NCBI RefSeq assembly: GCF_016772475.1
Contig: NZ_CP068595.1
Location: 5,146,001 to 5,210,000, forward strand
Reading direction: 5' to 3'
DNA from: Paenibacillus sonchi
Lineage (GTDB): Bacteria > Bacillota > Bacilli > Paenibacillales > Paenibacillaceae
Length of the DNA: 64,000 nucleotides
Below the pieces are notes generated by a model. The model made no database searches, was not told the DNA's origin, and saw only the letters and a list, made by a program, of their open reading frames with translations. Positions within the stretch are counted from its first letter, which is position 1. Every line of letters begins with the position of its first letter. The position numbers and the translations under genes were made by a program. Shown here piece by piece: positions 27,321 through 35,942 of this stretch.

Positions 27321-28373
27321 TCACAAATTGATAAAAGCGTCCTGCGTCTTGACCCCGCCATGCAGCAGTCCGTTCTCATTCAGCCAGGAATTAACCTTCT
27401 CCCATGAGGCTGGGTCCTGATAGCCAAACGGCTCATCGCCGGCATCCATCAAGGGAAGCAGAAGCTTCAGGCTTTTGGTTTCGATTTCTTTGTCCAGGGG
27501 GGCGGTAGCTTCCTCATGGGCCATCAGAAGGTCCAGCGCCTCCTGCGGGTGCTCTGCAACAAATTGCTGTCCTTTGCGTGCCGCCGCTATGAACTTCCCG
27601 ATGTAGCCTTCAGCATTCTGCAAGCCCGGATCGCTTGCCACCAGAACCAGCTCGTAGTAGTCGGGAACGCCGTAATCCGTAGGGTTCAGCGAAATGACCG
27701 GATGCCCTTCCTTTTCCAGAATCAGCTGCTCATGGTTAATGAATCCGCCGATAATTCCGTCCACCCGTCCGGCCGAAATGGCCGGAATCAGATCAAAACC
27801 CACATCGGTCAGCTTTACTGCGGACGGATCGCCGCCATCGCTTTTGACCATTGTTTTCAGCATGGCTTCGTAGAAGGGAATCGAAGAGTATCCGGCATTT
27901 TTCCCTGCCAGCTCTTTCGGGCTTTTGATCCCGCTGTCCGCCGGTACCATCAGATGGTTCAGCGGATGCCGGACGATGGCGGCGACGGACTTCACCGGAA
28001 TTTGCTCTCCCCGGGCCATCAGCACTTGCGGCTGGTAGCTTAAGGCCAGATCGACTTTGCCGGCGGCTACCAGCTTCAGGGCATCATTGCTGTCCGCAGG
28101 CATCTGGATATCCACAGCCAGACCTTCATCTTCGAAATAACCCTTCTGCTGCGCGGCATACAGGAAGGAGTGAACGGCGTTCGGATACCAGTCGAGCATA
28201 ATCGTCAGCTTGTGGGGCTGGTCAACGTGATTGGCTGAAGCGGAGCTGGCTGGAGCAGCATGGTTGTCCCCTCCACAGCCGCTTACCGCAAGGGCAAGAG
28301 ATAGGAGCAGCGATAGGGAGAGCAAGGGGCGCTTTCTTTTACTAACTGGATGTTCTGAGGGAAAGATGTTCAT
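27321..28373 (-). CDS. thiY: Pyrimidine precursor-binding lipoprotein (ThiY-like)
   Basis: A 350-residue NMT1/THI5-like substrate-binding protein with a lipoprotein signal (lipobox SGC, Cys near residue 33). Motifs: LDWYPNAVHSFLYAAQQKGYF and GKVDLALSYQPQVLMARGE. In Bacillus, ThiXYZ imports N-formyl-aminopyrimidine, a thiamine breakdown product, which TenA and a deformylase then convert to HMP. Neither partner gene is seen in this window. The start overlaps the end of thiX by 4 bases. Confidence 0.88.
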   Translation of the reverse strand: MNIFPSEHPVSKRKRPLLSLSLLLSLALAVSGCGGDNHAAPASSASANHVDQPHKLTIMLDWYPNAVHSFLYAAQQKGYFEDEGLAVDIQMPADSNDALKLVAAGKVDLALSYQPQVLMARGEQIPVKSVAAIVRHPLNHLMVPADSGIKSPKELAGKNAGYSSIPFYEAMLKTMVKSDGGDPSAVKLTDVGFDLIPAISAGRVDGIIGGFINHEQLILEKEGHPVISLNPTDYGVPDYYELVLVASDPGLQNAEGYIGKFIAAARKGQQFVAEHPQEALDLLMAHEEATAPLDKEIETKSLKLLLPLMDAGDEPFGYQDPASWEKVNSWLNENGLLHGGVKTQDAFINL

Positions 28374-29145
28374 CGATGTATGCCTCTTTTCTGCAAAATA
28401 ATGTTTTCGAGCAGCTTAATACTTAGGAACAGAACGATACCGAGTGCGGATAAAAGAAACACTGCGGCGAACATCTCTGCACTTTGCAGATTGCCCGCCA
28501 TCCGGCGGCTGAAATACCCGAGTCCCCGGCTACCGCCCAGCCATTCCCCGATTGTTGCGCCAATCACACAGTAGACAATAGAGAGCTTGAGTCCCGAAAA
28601 CAGCGAGGGCAGTGCCGGGGGAATCTGGGTTTTCCGCAGAATCTGCCAGCGGTTTGCACCTAGTGTAAGCAGTAGCTCTTTGTACACCACACCGCTTTTG
28701 TGCAAACCGTCATAAGTGCCGATGACGACCGGAAAAAAAGCGGTCAGAAACACCACCGCCACCTTGCTCCACAGGGTATAGCCAAACCACATTATAAAAA
28801 TGGGGAGAGCGCGATCAGCGGAATCGTCTGGCTGATGACCAGCAAGGGGTACAGCGCCTTTTCCAGCGGAGAGAACATATGCATTCCGGTACCCAGCAGC
28901 ACACCGCAGCACACGGACAGCACAAAACCCAGCAGCACCTCCTGCAGCGTAGCGGGCAAATGTTCTCCAAAGAGCAGCAGCCTCTGCTCCAGCATTGCCG
29001 TCCATATGGCCGTAGGGGCCGGAAGAATGAAGGCAGGGACAAGCTTTAACCGGGCTTCGCATTCCCAGGCGGCAAGAGTCAGCAGCACCAGCAGGGCGAA
29101 AGGACCATATTCGCGTAAAAATGTTCTAAGATATGTACGTCTCAT
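28370..29145 (-). pseudogene. thiX: Thiamine precursor ABC permease ThiX, broken by one frameshift
   Basis: The first frame from ATG 29145 gives a normal binding-protein-dependent permease start (YGPFALLVLLTLAAWE, then helices) and stops early after LIALSPFL. The second frame continues at once with IMWFGYTLWSKVAVV and the EAA-type loop LGANRWQILRKTQIP, down to the natural end. Adding one C to the run at 28802-28805 (G on the plus strand) restores SPIFIMWFG and a 258-residue protein. The start overlaps thiZ by 20 bases and has GGAGG four bases upstream. Since other genes show the same kind of break, an assembly error is likely. Confidence 0.8.
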
Positions 29146-29893
29146 ACAGCCTCCGTTCCAAATCCGCCCGTAAAGCAACAAAATGCGGGTCATAGTTCAA
29201 GCGGTAATGTCTGGGGCGCGGAAGATCTACCAGGAATTCCTGAACACCGCCGCCAGCGCCGCCGGACATCAGATAGATCCGGTCACTGAGCAGGAGCGCC
29301 TCCTCCAGATCGTGGGTGATGAACAGCACGGTCTGCTCCAGACTGCCCCACAGCTCCAGCAGCCAGCGGTGAAGCCCGCGTTTGGTGATGGCATCCAGCG
29401 CTCCGAAGGGTTCATCCAAAAGCATGAGCTTATGGCCGGCAGCCAGCGTCCGCAGCATAGCGGTCCGCTGGCGCATTCCGCCGGACAGCTCGTGCGGATA
29501 ACGCTGCTCTGTACCTTCCAGGCCAAAACGCTCCAGCATATTGCGGATACGCCTTACCGCCTCCGTTTTGCTGCCTGTTCTGTTCAGCTCCCAGGGAAGC
29601 AGGCAGTTGTCGAGCACGGTTCTCCAGGGCAGCAGAAGATCCTGCTGAGGCATATAGGCAACCCGGCCCAGGCGTGAGGAAGGATCGGCGGATATCGTTC
29701 CAGGAACATTAAGCTCACCGCCGGTCTGCTGAAGCAATCCGGCAATGATTTTGAAAAGTGTGCTTTTACCGCAGCCGCTGGCACCGACCAGAGAAATGAA
29801 TTCCCCTTGGCGCACATTCATTGACAGTCCGCTGAATACCGGAGTTTCTGGAGATGTGCCGAAAGAATAGGACAGGTCCGTCATTGAGATCAT
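29126..29893 (-). CDS. thiZ: ATPase of the thiamine-precursor ABC importer (ThiZ)
   Basis: About 255 residues from ATG 29893. The ATPase shows Walker A GASGCGKST, Q-loop MPQQDLLLPW, signature LSGGMRQR and Walker B LMLLDEPFGALD, typical of the SsuB/TauB/ThiZ group. The frame is open to 30028 but that part runs through the riboswitch terminator; AAAGGAGG at 29910-29917 makes a start at 29893 most likely, though the spacer is long (16 bases). ATG at 29920 (inside the same region) is the alternative. First gene of the thi operon. Confidence 0.88.
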   Translation of the reverse strand: MISMTDLSYSFGTSPETPVFSGLSMNVRQGEFISLVGASGCGKSTLFKIIAGLLQQTGGELNVPGTISADPSSRLGRVAYMPQQDLLLPWRTVLDNCLLPWELNRTGSKTEAVRRIRNMLERFGLEGTEQRYPHELSGGMRQRTAMLRTLAAGHKLMLLDEPFGALDAITKRGLHRWLLELWGSLEQTVLFITHDLEEALLLSDRIYLMSGGAGGGVQEFLVDLPRPRHYRLNYDPHFVALRADLERRLYETYIS

Positions 29894-29929
29894 ATTCGTA
29901 TGTGCTAAACCTCCTTTCATTTGCGCGGC

Positions 29930-29975
29930 AACACAATAAAGACCCACCGGTCTCCGAGTGGAGACAAATGGGTCT
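29930..29975 (-). terminator. Expression-platform terminator of the TPP riboswitch
   Basis: On the minus strand AGACCCA pairs with TGGGTCT, with an inner GTCTCC/GGAGAC stem, followed by a T-rich tail (TTTATTGTGTT). It lies between the aptamer and thiZ and would stop transcription when TPP is bound. Confidence 0.8.
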
Positions 29976-30023
29976 GAAAGGTTCAGGCAGTAGACGTATA
30001 GCGGCACCGCTGATCGTTTCTGT

Positions 30024-30112
30024 TCCACTTCCCTCCGCTGGTATGATCCAGATCAGGTTCCAAGGGTCCGAAGCTTCACGCTTCATCTCAGTCGGCAGAC
30101 TCCCCTAGTGAA
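30024..30112 (-). promoter_or_regulatory. TPP riboswitch (THI element)
   Basis: Read on the minus strand, the aptamer shows all hallmark segments: GGGGAGTC near the start, CTGAGA, GGACCCTTGGAACCTGATC, TGGATCATACCAGCG and GGAGGGAAGTGG. This is the thiamine pyrophosphate aptamer. It heads thiZXY-thiMDE and, with the terminator 50 bases downstream, turns the operon off when thiamine pyrophosphate is plentiful. Confidence 0.95.
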
Positions 30113-30147
30113 ATAGCAGGTCAATATTGAATTCGCAATTGCTAATT

Positions 30148-30175
30148 AATATAGCATATTCAGGCGTGTTGTCAA
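30148..30175 (-). promoter_or_regulatory. Promoter of the thi operon
   Basis: On the minus strand TTGACA (30175-30170) and TATATT (30153-30148) are 16 bases apart, 35 bases before the riboswitch. A sigma-A type promoter. Confidence 0.65.
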
Positions 30176-30331
30176 AGGATCAAAGCTCAGGAAGGTCAGG
30201 TTCGCTGGTTGAAGATTCGGACTCAGAAGCGTTAGATCGTTGAACCAGGTTCTTTTTAACGCTGGCGGATTTAGCAGGTTTTTTGGGCAAACTAACACAA
30301 TCCGGCACATGAATCTGCAAGAAAGTAACCA

Positions 30332-30345
30332 TTAAAACGTTTACA
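30332..30345 (+). promoter_or_regulatory. cre-like sequence upstream of the amino acid importer
   Basis: TTAAAACGTTTACA matches the CcpA catabolite-response consensus at all fixed positions but one. It lies about 35 bases before the -35 box at 30379. Whether it is used is unknown. Confidence 0.35.
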
Positions 30346-30378
30346 ATATAATTCCGATGTTTATAATCGGAAAAGTTC

Positions 30379-30408
30379 TTGACTCCGCTGACATGCTGGT
30401 GTTACTAT
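30379..30408 (+). promoter_or_regulatory. Promoter of the amino acid ABC operon
   Basis: TTGACT and TACTAT with an 18-base spacer, 55 bases before the start codon. A small hairpin CCGAT...ATCGG lies just upstream. Confidence 0.55.
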
Positions 30409-30463
30409 TCAATTTGCCGGGAAAGCCGGAATATACAGAGATGATGAGAGGGGCTAACTATTT

Positions 30464-31315
30464 ATGAAAAAACTAAGTCTGACTATCCTGATGCTGCTTA
30501 CGGCGGTACTGGTAGCGGCATGCGGCAATAATACCAACAATGCGGCAGGAAATAATACAACAGCCGGGTCCTCCGCGGCTCCGACTGCAGAAGCTTCAGC
30601 TCCCGCTGAACAGAACAGCCTGGATGCAATCAAAGCAAGCGGCAAGCTGCGCATCGGAACCGAAGGCACATATGCGCCGTTTACTTTCCATGATGCCTCG
30701 GGCAAGCTTACCGGATTTGATGTGGAAATCGCTGAAGAGGTGGCTAAGCGGCTGGGAGTGAAGCCGGAATTTTTCGAAACCCAATGGGACGGCATTTTTG
30801 CCGGGATGGATGCCAAACGCTTTGATGTCATTTTCAATGAAGTTTCGATTACGGATGAGCGCAAGGTGAAATATGATTTCTCCGATCCGTACATTGTCTC
30901 CAAGGCGGTATTGATCGTTGGTGAGAAGAATGAAGACATCAAGACCTTTGCGGATCTGAAAGGCAAAAAAGCCGGCCAGTCCCTTACCAGCAATCTGTCC
31001 GATATCGCGCGTGAGAACGGTGCGGAGCTTGTGGTCACCGACGGCTTCAACCAGGCGATTGACCTGTTGACCTCCGGCCGGATTGATGCAACCGTGAATG
31101 ACGGGCTGTCCTACCTGGATCTGAAGAAGCAGAAGCCGGATGTTAAAATTAAGGTTGTCGACGAAATCGCCGAGGGTTCCCAGAGCGCTGCTGTCTTCCT
31201 TAAGGGCAACGATGAGCTGGTAGCGGCAGTGAGCGAAGCATTGGCGGCTATGAAAAGTGACGGCACGTACCTGAAGATTTCCGAGAAATATTTCGGTGCC
31301 GACGTTTCCAAATAA
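30464..31315 (+). CDS. Polar amino acid-binding lipoprotein of an ABC importer
   Basis: A 283-residue family 3 solute-binding protein. The signal ends in the lipobox VAAC (Cys near residue 20), followed by a disordered Asn/Thr/Ala/Ser-rich linker and then LRIGTEGTYAPFTFHDASGK and FDVEIAEEVAKRLGVKPEF in outline, the hallmark of amino acid-binding domains. The pattern, including the FETQWDGIFAGMDAKRFDV region, is close to cystine/glutamine binders such as TcyA/TcyJ. A permease and an ATPase gene follow, giving a complete importer. The ligand is not certain. Confidence 0.9.
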   Translation: MKKLSLTILMLLTAVLVAACGNNTNNAAGNNTTAGSSAAPTAEASAPAEQNSLDAIKASGKLRIGTEGTYAPFTFHDASGKLTGFDVEIAEEVAKRLGVKPEFFETQWDGIFAGMDAKRFDVIFNEVSITDERKVKYDFSDPYIVSKAVLIVGEKNEDIKTFADLKGKKAGQSLTSNLSDIARENGAELVVTDGFNQAIDLLTSGRIDATVNDGLSYLDLKKQKPDVKIKVVDEIAEGSQSAAVFLKGNDELVAAVSEALAAMKSDGTYLKISEKYFGADVSK

Positions 31316-31372
31316 TAACGCATGGACCAGGCGGCTCCGGCCGCCCGAAGTCCGAAGAAGGATGTCTGATCA

Positions 31373-32040
31373 ATGGATGACCGTAAAATACAAATTTTCC
31401 TCGATTCCTTGCTGCCCCTGCTCAAAGCCGGGGTGGCTTTTACCATTCCGCTCGCAGTAGTCTCCTTTATTCTGGGCCTGCTGCTGGCCATTTTTACCGC
31501 ACTTATCCGGCTGTCGCCCTGGACTTTGCCGAAGCTGATCGCCCGGTTCTACGTCTGGATTATCCGCGGAACGCCTTTGCTTGTACAGCTGTTTATTATT
31601 TTTTACGGGCTGCCGGCGGTGGGGATTATCCTTGATCCGTTTATTGCCGCAACAATCGGGTTTACGCTCAGTGTAGGGGCTTATTCCTCTGAGGTTGTGC
31701 GGGCTGCAATTCTGTCCATACATAAAGGCCAGTGGGAAGCTGCGTTCTCCGTAGGGATGACCCGGGGCCAAGCGCTGCGGAGAGTCATTCTCCCCAGGCA
31801 GCGCGTGTTTCGGTTCCGCCTTTGTCGAATTCTTTTATCAGCCTGGTCAAAGACACCTCGCTTGCCGCGACTATCACTTATGTAGAAATTTTCAAAACAG
31901 CCCAACAGATTACGGCGACCTCCTATGAACCGCTGCTGCTCTATAGTGAAGCCGCTTTGTTCTACCTGCTGTTCTGTTCCGTGCTGTCGGTTCTGCAAAA
32001 TTACCTGGAGAAGCGGCTTGACCGTTACTCGGCAAGATAA
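31373..32040 (+). pseudogene. Amino acid ABC permease, broken by one frameshift
   Basis: The first frame encodes a HisM/TcyB-type permease start (VAFTIPLAVVSFILGL, then FYVWIIRGTPLLVQLFIIFY and the [20 protein letters not shown] loop), then loses sense after VILP. The next frame continues with [20 protein letters not shown], exactly what is expected after the EAA loop. Adding one C to the run at 31792-31795 restores a 222-residue permease. It lies between the binding protein and ATPase genes of the same importer. The break is of the homopolymer type seen elsewhere in the window. Confidence 0.82.
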
Positions 32041-32052
32041 GGAGGAGCACCT

Positions 32053-32805
32053 ATGATTGAAATTCGTGACTTGCATAAATCCTTTGGTCCCCTCCAGGTG
32101 CTGAAGGGTGTCGATCTTACAGTGGAGCACGGCAAGGTACTGGTTATAATCGGTCCTTCAGGCTCCGGTAAAACAACCCTGCTGCGCTGCTTTAATCTTC
32201 TGGAACAGCCGGACAGGGGGAGCCTGACCCTGGGCGATATGAAGCTGGAATTCACAGCGGGAGGCAAAATCCCGCAGCGTTCCGTGCTGGCCCTGCGCCA
32301 GCGGACCGGGATGGTCTTCCAGTCGTACAACCTGTTTCCGCATATGACCGCTTTGGGCAACGTGATGGAGGGCCAGGTTACCGTCCAAAAACGCACGAAG
32401 GAGGAGGCGCGCAAGCGGGCCATCGAGCTGCTGACGAAGGTTGGCCTTGCGGACAAGGCGGATGCCTATCCGCATCAATTATCCGGCGGCCAGCAGCAGC
32501 GCGTAGCCATAGCGCGGGCGATGGCCGTGGAGCCGGAGGTGCTGCTGTTCGACGAGCCCACCTCGGCGCTTGATCCGGAGCTGGTAGGCGAGGTGCTCAA
32601 GGTAATCAAGCAGCTTGCGGCTGAAGGCATGACGATGGTCATCGTCACCCATGAGATGAAATTCGCTGCGGATGTGGCGGATCAGGTCATTTTGATGGAT
32701 GGCGGTGTAATTCTGGAGCAGGGCAGACCGGAGCAGGTGCTGGAGCATACAACCCATCCGCGCGCGCTGCAGTTCCTGAACCGCCTTAGCGGTGAGGAAA
32801 TATAA
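32053..32805 (+). CDS. Amino acid ABC importer ATPase (GlnQ/TcyC-like)
   Basis: A 250-residue ATPase with Walker A GPSGSGKTT, signature LSGGQQQRVAIARAMA, Walker B VLLFDEPTSALD and the switch IVTHEMKFAADVADQVI. It belongs to the polar amino acid group. AAGGAGGAG precedes the ATG, 12 bases after the permease stop. Last gene of the importer operon; a terminator follows. Confidence 0.93.
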   Translation: MIEIRDLHKSFGPLQVLKGVDLTVEHGKVLVIIGPSGSGKTTLLRCFNLLEQPDRGSLTLGDMKLEFTAGGKIPQRSVLALRQRTGMVFQSYNLFPHMTALGNVMEGQVTVQKRTKEEARKRAIELLTKVGLADKADAYPHQLSGGQQQRVAIARAMAVEPEVLLFDEPTSALDPELVGEVLKVIKQLAAEGMTMVIVTHEMKFAADVADQVILMDGGVILEQGRPEQVLEHTTHPRALQFLNRLSGEEI

Positions 32806-32840
32806 TTGGACCTTAGAGTAAATCACAGTATGGAACACCA

Positions 32841-32876
32841 AAAAGGCAGTCCGGGAAAATCCGGAACTGCCTTTTT
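32841..32876 (+). terminator. Terminator of the amino acid importer operon
   Basis: AAAGGCAGT pairs with ACTGCCTTT, with an inner CCGG/CCGG stem, then a T run. Confidence 0.85.
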
Positions 32877-32930
32877 GAAATATAAGAATTTATATGCTTT
32901 ACGCTATAAATTATCCTTCTATTTCTCGCT

Positions 32931-32970
32931 GAAACGGGTACCGTCCTAATAAGGACGGCATAGCCGTTTC
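32931..32970. repeat. Two-part nested stem-loop element
   Basis: GAAACGG...CCGTTTC encloses CCGTCC...GGACGG, so the element folds as two stacked stems (7 and 6 bp) around the loop TAATAA. It has no T tract and lies between a terminator and a convergent gene, so it is not needed to end either. It could be a small dispersed palindromic repeat or a structured RNA. Confidence 0.5.
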
Positions 32971-33032
32971 TACTTGATTGCCAATTCGTCATTCCATACC
33001 CAGGGGAGCGGGTGTGGAATGCAGAGCCTATT

Positions 33033-33707
33033 CTAGCTCTGTGGCGCGGTATTTGTTTTGGATTTCAGGTAATCCAGTGCGTTGTAGAGCATAACGGCTG
33101 CTTCGGCGCGGGTGATTTGTTTTTTCGGATTGAATTTGCCGTTTGCATCCAGTGTGTTGATGTTGTATTTCAGCGAGCGCTGAATGCTGCCCTGAAAAGA
33201 AGGCTCCAAGGCGTCAGCGTCGGCGATATCTGCAGGGACAATATTGATCATCGGCAGATTGCCAACCTTTTCTATGCCCTGGACCAGCAGATTGGTGAAT
33301 AATTCCTTGGTCATTGGCTTCGAGGGATCAATATCCGCAGCGATTTCGATCCCGTTGTAATGTGCGTTGACGAAAGCTTCCGCGTACCAGGCATTGTCTT
33401 TTACCTTGCTGAAGGTGCTGCTGGCGAGTGGAGCCTTGTTGAAGTCGATAGCCGCCAGGCTCAGTTGAAGACCTCCAGCGATAAACTGGACTCCTTGAGC
33501 CGTTGTTACTTTGGAGCCGGGCAGGAACTGGGTGTCGGAGATGCCTTTGATCAATCCTTGCTCCTTCAGGGAATTAATTTTGTCTTTGCCGGTTACGTTG
33601 TTGATATCCTTAAAGCTGCTGTCTGCGGCAAAGATGGGTCCGGCAAGTGAAAAAGTAAGAAGCGATACGCTGGTCACCGCTGCAAAAGCGCTTTTTTTGA
33701 AGTTCAT
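33033..33707 (-). CDS. Secreted S-layer homology (SLH) protein
   Basis: A 224-residue protein with a signal peptide (about residues 1-27, ending near IFA) and SLH-type repeats: SSFKDINNVTGKDKINSLKEQ..ISDTQFLPGSKVTTAQ (first), a middle degenerate unit, and ANGKFNPKKQITRAEAAVML (last, the most canonical). SLH domains bind pyruvylated secondary wall polymers. The protein is short and carries no other domain, so it may be a wall-bound modulator. Gene read against fur, from a shared upstream region. Confidence 0.8.
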   Translation of the reverse strand: MNFKKSAFAAVTSVSLLTFSLAGPIFAADSSFKDINNVTGKDKINSLKEQGLIKGISDTQFLPGSKVTTAQGVQFIAGGLQLSLAAIDFNKAPLASSTFSKVKDNAWYAEAFVNAHYNGIEIAADIDPSKPMTKELFTNLLVQGIEKVGNLPMINIVPADIADADALEPSFQGSIQRSLKYNINTLDANGKFNPKKQITRAEAAVMLYNALDYLKSKTNTAPQS

Positions 33708-33895
33708 TATATTTCCACCTTTGTCTGTAGGATTCAGGCTGCTTAGCCTTGTTCAACACCTCAGACGACTCAGAATATGGAAAGGTTGCAGGCAATTAAA
33801 TTTAACATCTATGAAAGTTTAACCCTTACACGGATTTTTGAAACAGCATTGCGGTAAGGGTATTTCCTCTAGTGCTTATTACCGGTACGGAATGT

Positions 33896-33956
33896 TATAA
33901 TGGTGTCAGGCTCTTTTCTTTGGTGGATATTTTTGTTATGCTTATATCGTAACGAT
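33896..33956 (+). promoter_or_regulatory. Probable promoter and operator region of fur
   Basis: TATAAT at 33896-33901 and an inverted repeat ATCGT-A-ACGAT at 33946-33956 lie 50-110 bases before fur. Fur-family regulators often control themselves through AT-rich repeats of this kind. The -35 box is poor, and the site does not match the classic Fur box well. Confidence 0.3.
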
Positions 33957-34003
33957 TACTAATTAATCTCAGATTGCGCTTCCGGAAAGGTGGGAGACTA
34001 CAC

Positions 34004-34477
34004 GTGAACCCGATTGCTAATATCAGTCAGCAGTTTGCTGCGCATCATTATAAATTAACGCCACAGCGCGAGGCTATCGTCAGAGTTCTGCTGGATAATG
34101 AGAAGGATCATTTGAGCGTGGAAGAGGTCTACATGCTGGTGAAGAACAGCTATCCGCATCTTGGACTTGCAACAGTATACCGTACCCTGGAATTGCTGTG
34201 TGAGCTTCATATTGTAGAGAAGATGAATTTTGGGGATGGCGTGGCCCGCTATGATCTGCGGGGGGATGATCATGCCCATATGCACCATCACCTGATTTGC
34301 AATGTGTGCGGCAGGCTGGAGGAAATCAAGGACGATTGGCTCCTTGAGCTGGAGCTGCGCCTGGAACGGGAATACGGCTTTAACGTTACCGATCACCGGC
34401 TGGATTTCAAAGGCACCTACAATTCATGCAAACGAAGCGGCTGCAAAGGGGAGAAGTCATGTCAGGCTGTCTCTTAA
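34004..34477 (+). CDS. fur: Ferric uptake regulator (Fur)
   Basis: About 157 residues from the GTG at 34004, behind AAAGGTGGGAG. The winged-helix part holds KLTPQREAIVRVLL and the recognition helix GLATVYRTLELL. The metal-binding part has HAHMHHHLICNVCG, with the CxxC pair and a second Cys pair near the C-terminus (CKRSGCKG) that hold structural zinc. Order and spacing follow Bacillus Fur rather than PerR or Zur. It represses iron uptake genes when iron is plentiful. It stands alone, followed by a terminator. Confidence 0.88.
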   Translation: MNPIANISQQFAAHHYKLTPQREAIVRVLLDNEKDHLSVEEVYMLVKNSYPHLGLATVYRTLELLCELHIVEKMNFGDGVARYDLRGDDHAHMHHHLICNVCGRLEEIKDDWLLELELRLEREYGFNVTDHRLDFKGTYNSCKRSGCKGEKSCQAVS

Positions 34478-34545
34478 GCCAGCTTGCAGGCATGACGCTT
34501 GCAGATACAAGGCGGAGAACGTAGACGGCAGCATGTACACACCCT

Positions 34546-34597
34546 AAAACGGCATTTCAAGAGCCCGTATACTGTGCTCTGGAATGCCGTTTTTATT
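34546..34597. terminator. Terminator between fur and the AIM24-family gene
   Basis: AAAACGGCATT pairs with AATGCCGTTTT and is followed by more T; the A run in front makes it work on the minus strand too. It divides two convergent genes. Confidence 0.85.
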
Positions 34598-34601
34598 AGG
34601 T

Positions 34602-35282
34602 CTAAGGTCTGGAGGGCACAAAAGATTTGATCCATGTTCCAAAACTGCCCGGATTGCGGGACTGCACCAGTACTACGCCCTCGCCCCGGAACCGGCAGAC
34701 CAGCGCTTCACCACTCGTTAAGCTGTTGAGCCAGCCGGAGGCGGCTTTTTCCACCTTGTAATCCATATAACCCGGCCAAGCCACCAGATGCCCGTTATCG
34801 ATGATCATTTCTTCGCCCGGTCCGAGATTGATTGCATGAATGGCCCCGAACGATGAGAGGAACACGGTGCCGCTGCCGCTGATTTCAATAATGAAAAATC
34901 CTTCCCCGGAGAACAGTCCGCGCGCCAGATTTTGCATCTTCGTATTGACCTGAATGCCATGCGTTCCGGCGAGGAAGCCGTCCTTCTGCACATACAGCTT
35001 GTACGATCCGTCGAGCTCGATGGCCTGAATATCACCGATGGCGCCGGGAGAGAGCAGCACTTCACTTTGTCCCCGCGTTGCCGTCAGCTCCTGGAAGAAA
35101 AATTTCTCGCCGCTGAGCATTCTGCCCAGCCCCCGCATCAGGCCGCCGTCAACGGTTCCCCTGAGCTCCACGCCCGGCGACATGGCGACCATAGCCCCCA
35201 TCTCTGCTTTGACACTTTCACCCGGATTCAAATGGACCTTTAGCATGGCAAAAGCACCTTCATATAATACGTCGTATTTCAT
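34602..35282 (-). CDS. AIM24/TIGR00266-family protein
   Basis: A 226-residue, Gly-rich, beta-strand protein. The start MKYDVLYEGAFAMLKVHL, then GESVKAEMGAMVAMSPGVEL and the Gly-rich loops GGLMRGLGRMLSGEKFFFQE are typical of the family, which forms double beta-helix trimers. The bacterial members have no settled function (the mitochondrial relative AIM24 supports inner membrane organisation). No signal peptide is present, so it is cytosolic. It converges on fur. Confidence 0.85.
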   Translation of the reverse strand: MKYDVLYEGAFAMLKVHLNPGESVKAEMGAMVAMSPGVELRGTVDGGLMRGLGRMLSGEKFFFQELTATRGQSEVLLSPGAIGDIQAIELDGSYKLYVQKDGFLAGTHGIQVNTKMQNLARGLFSGEGFFIIEISGSGTVFLSSFGAIHAINLGPGEEMIIDNGHLVAWPGYMDYKVEKAASGWLNSLTSGEALVCRFRGEGVVLVQSRNPGSFGTWIKSFVPSRP

Positions 35283-35311
35283 TCATTTCCCTCCGCATCC
35301 ATAAGTTACAG

Positions 35312-35419
35312 TTACAGGCTTTCCCGGTATTCCACTGTTTTGCCCGCCAGCCGGGCGTATTCGATCTCCTTGCGGGTGCTTTGACCCATATAACCTTGCA
35401 CATTAATAAATGTAATAAT
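35312..35419 (-). pseudogene. C-terminal remnant of a small cytosolic protein (nucleoside-deoxyribosyltransferase-like)
   Basis: On the minus strand an open frame reads YINVQGYMGQSTRKEIEYAR followed by LAGKTVEYRESL and a stop. This is the typical tail of small proteins of the nucleoside 2-deoxyribosyltransferase-like group, where the full sequence would have about 100 more residues with an N-terminal Gly-rich loop. Nothing matching lies upstream, so only the tail survives. The stretch between it and the next gene (35420-35642) holds a perfect palindrome GTTCCATGGAAC at 35437-35448 and nothing else recognised. Confidence 0.55.
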
Positions 35420-35642
35420 TCACGGACGACCGCAATGTTCCATGGAACCTTCTTTTTGAAGGATGCTTGTACCCATCAAGGATACTGTACCCGCAGCTGC
35501 TTGTGCAAGCGGACACTGTCAGGCGGGATGATTATAGTCAACTTTACCGGGTAATTCCCCTGAGATTATGTTAAAATTAAAATATCAGCACATTCAGAAA
35601 AGGGAATGCTGATCGAATTCACTAAAAGAGGAGTGTTGCCCT

Positions 35643-35927
35643 ATGGCACGCACAAAAACACAAAAAGCTCTGCTCAAGGCAGAACGCTCCGGCACCTGGT
35701 GCGCGGAACGGAACCGCAGACTCAATGATCATTACGGAGCCATTTCCCAGCATGTCCGGGTCACCCCGAGCAAGCAGCAAAAACTGAATAAGGTCAAACA
35801 CAAGGAGCGGATCTTTCAGGATGGCGCTCCTTTTGCATATCCGGGGGAGCAAAAGCCGACTTCTCCCTCTGTAAGATTCCGGAAGAGCGAAATCAAAGGT
35901 AAAAATACCTTTGATTGGGCAATCTAA
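35643..35927 (+). CDS. Small basic protein of unknown function
   Basis: A 94-residue, strongly basic protein (many Lys, Arg and Gln) with a good ribosome site AGAGGAG. Segments such as RNRRLNDHYGAIS, SKQQKLNKVKHKERIF and RFRKSEIKGKN suggest nucleic-acid or ribosome binding. It has a single Cys and no signal peptide or membrane part. No family was recognised. It converges on an AraC regulator gene 15 bases away. Confidence 0.65.
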   Translation: MARTKTQKALLKAERSGTWCAERNRRLNDHYGAISQHVRVTPSKQQKLNKVKHKERIFQDGAPFAYPGEQKPTSPSVRFRKSEIKGKNTFDWAI

Positions 35928-35942
35928 GCGCAGCAGGCTGTA

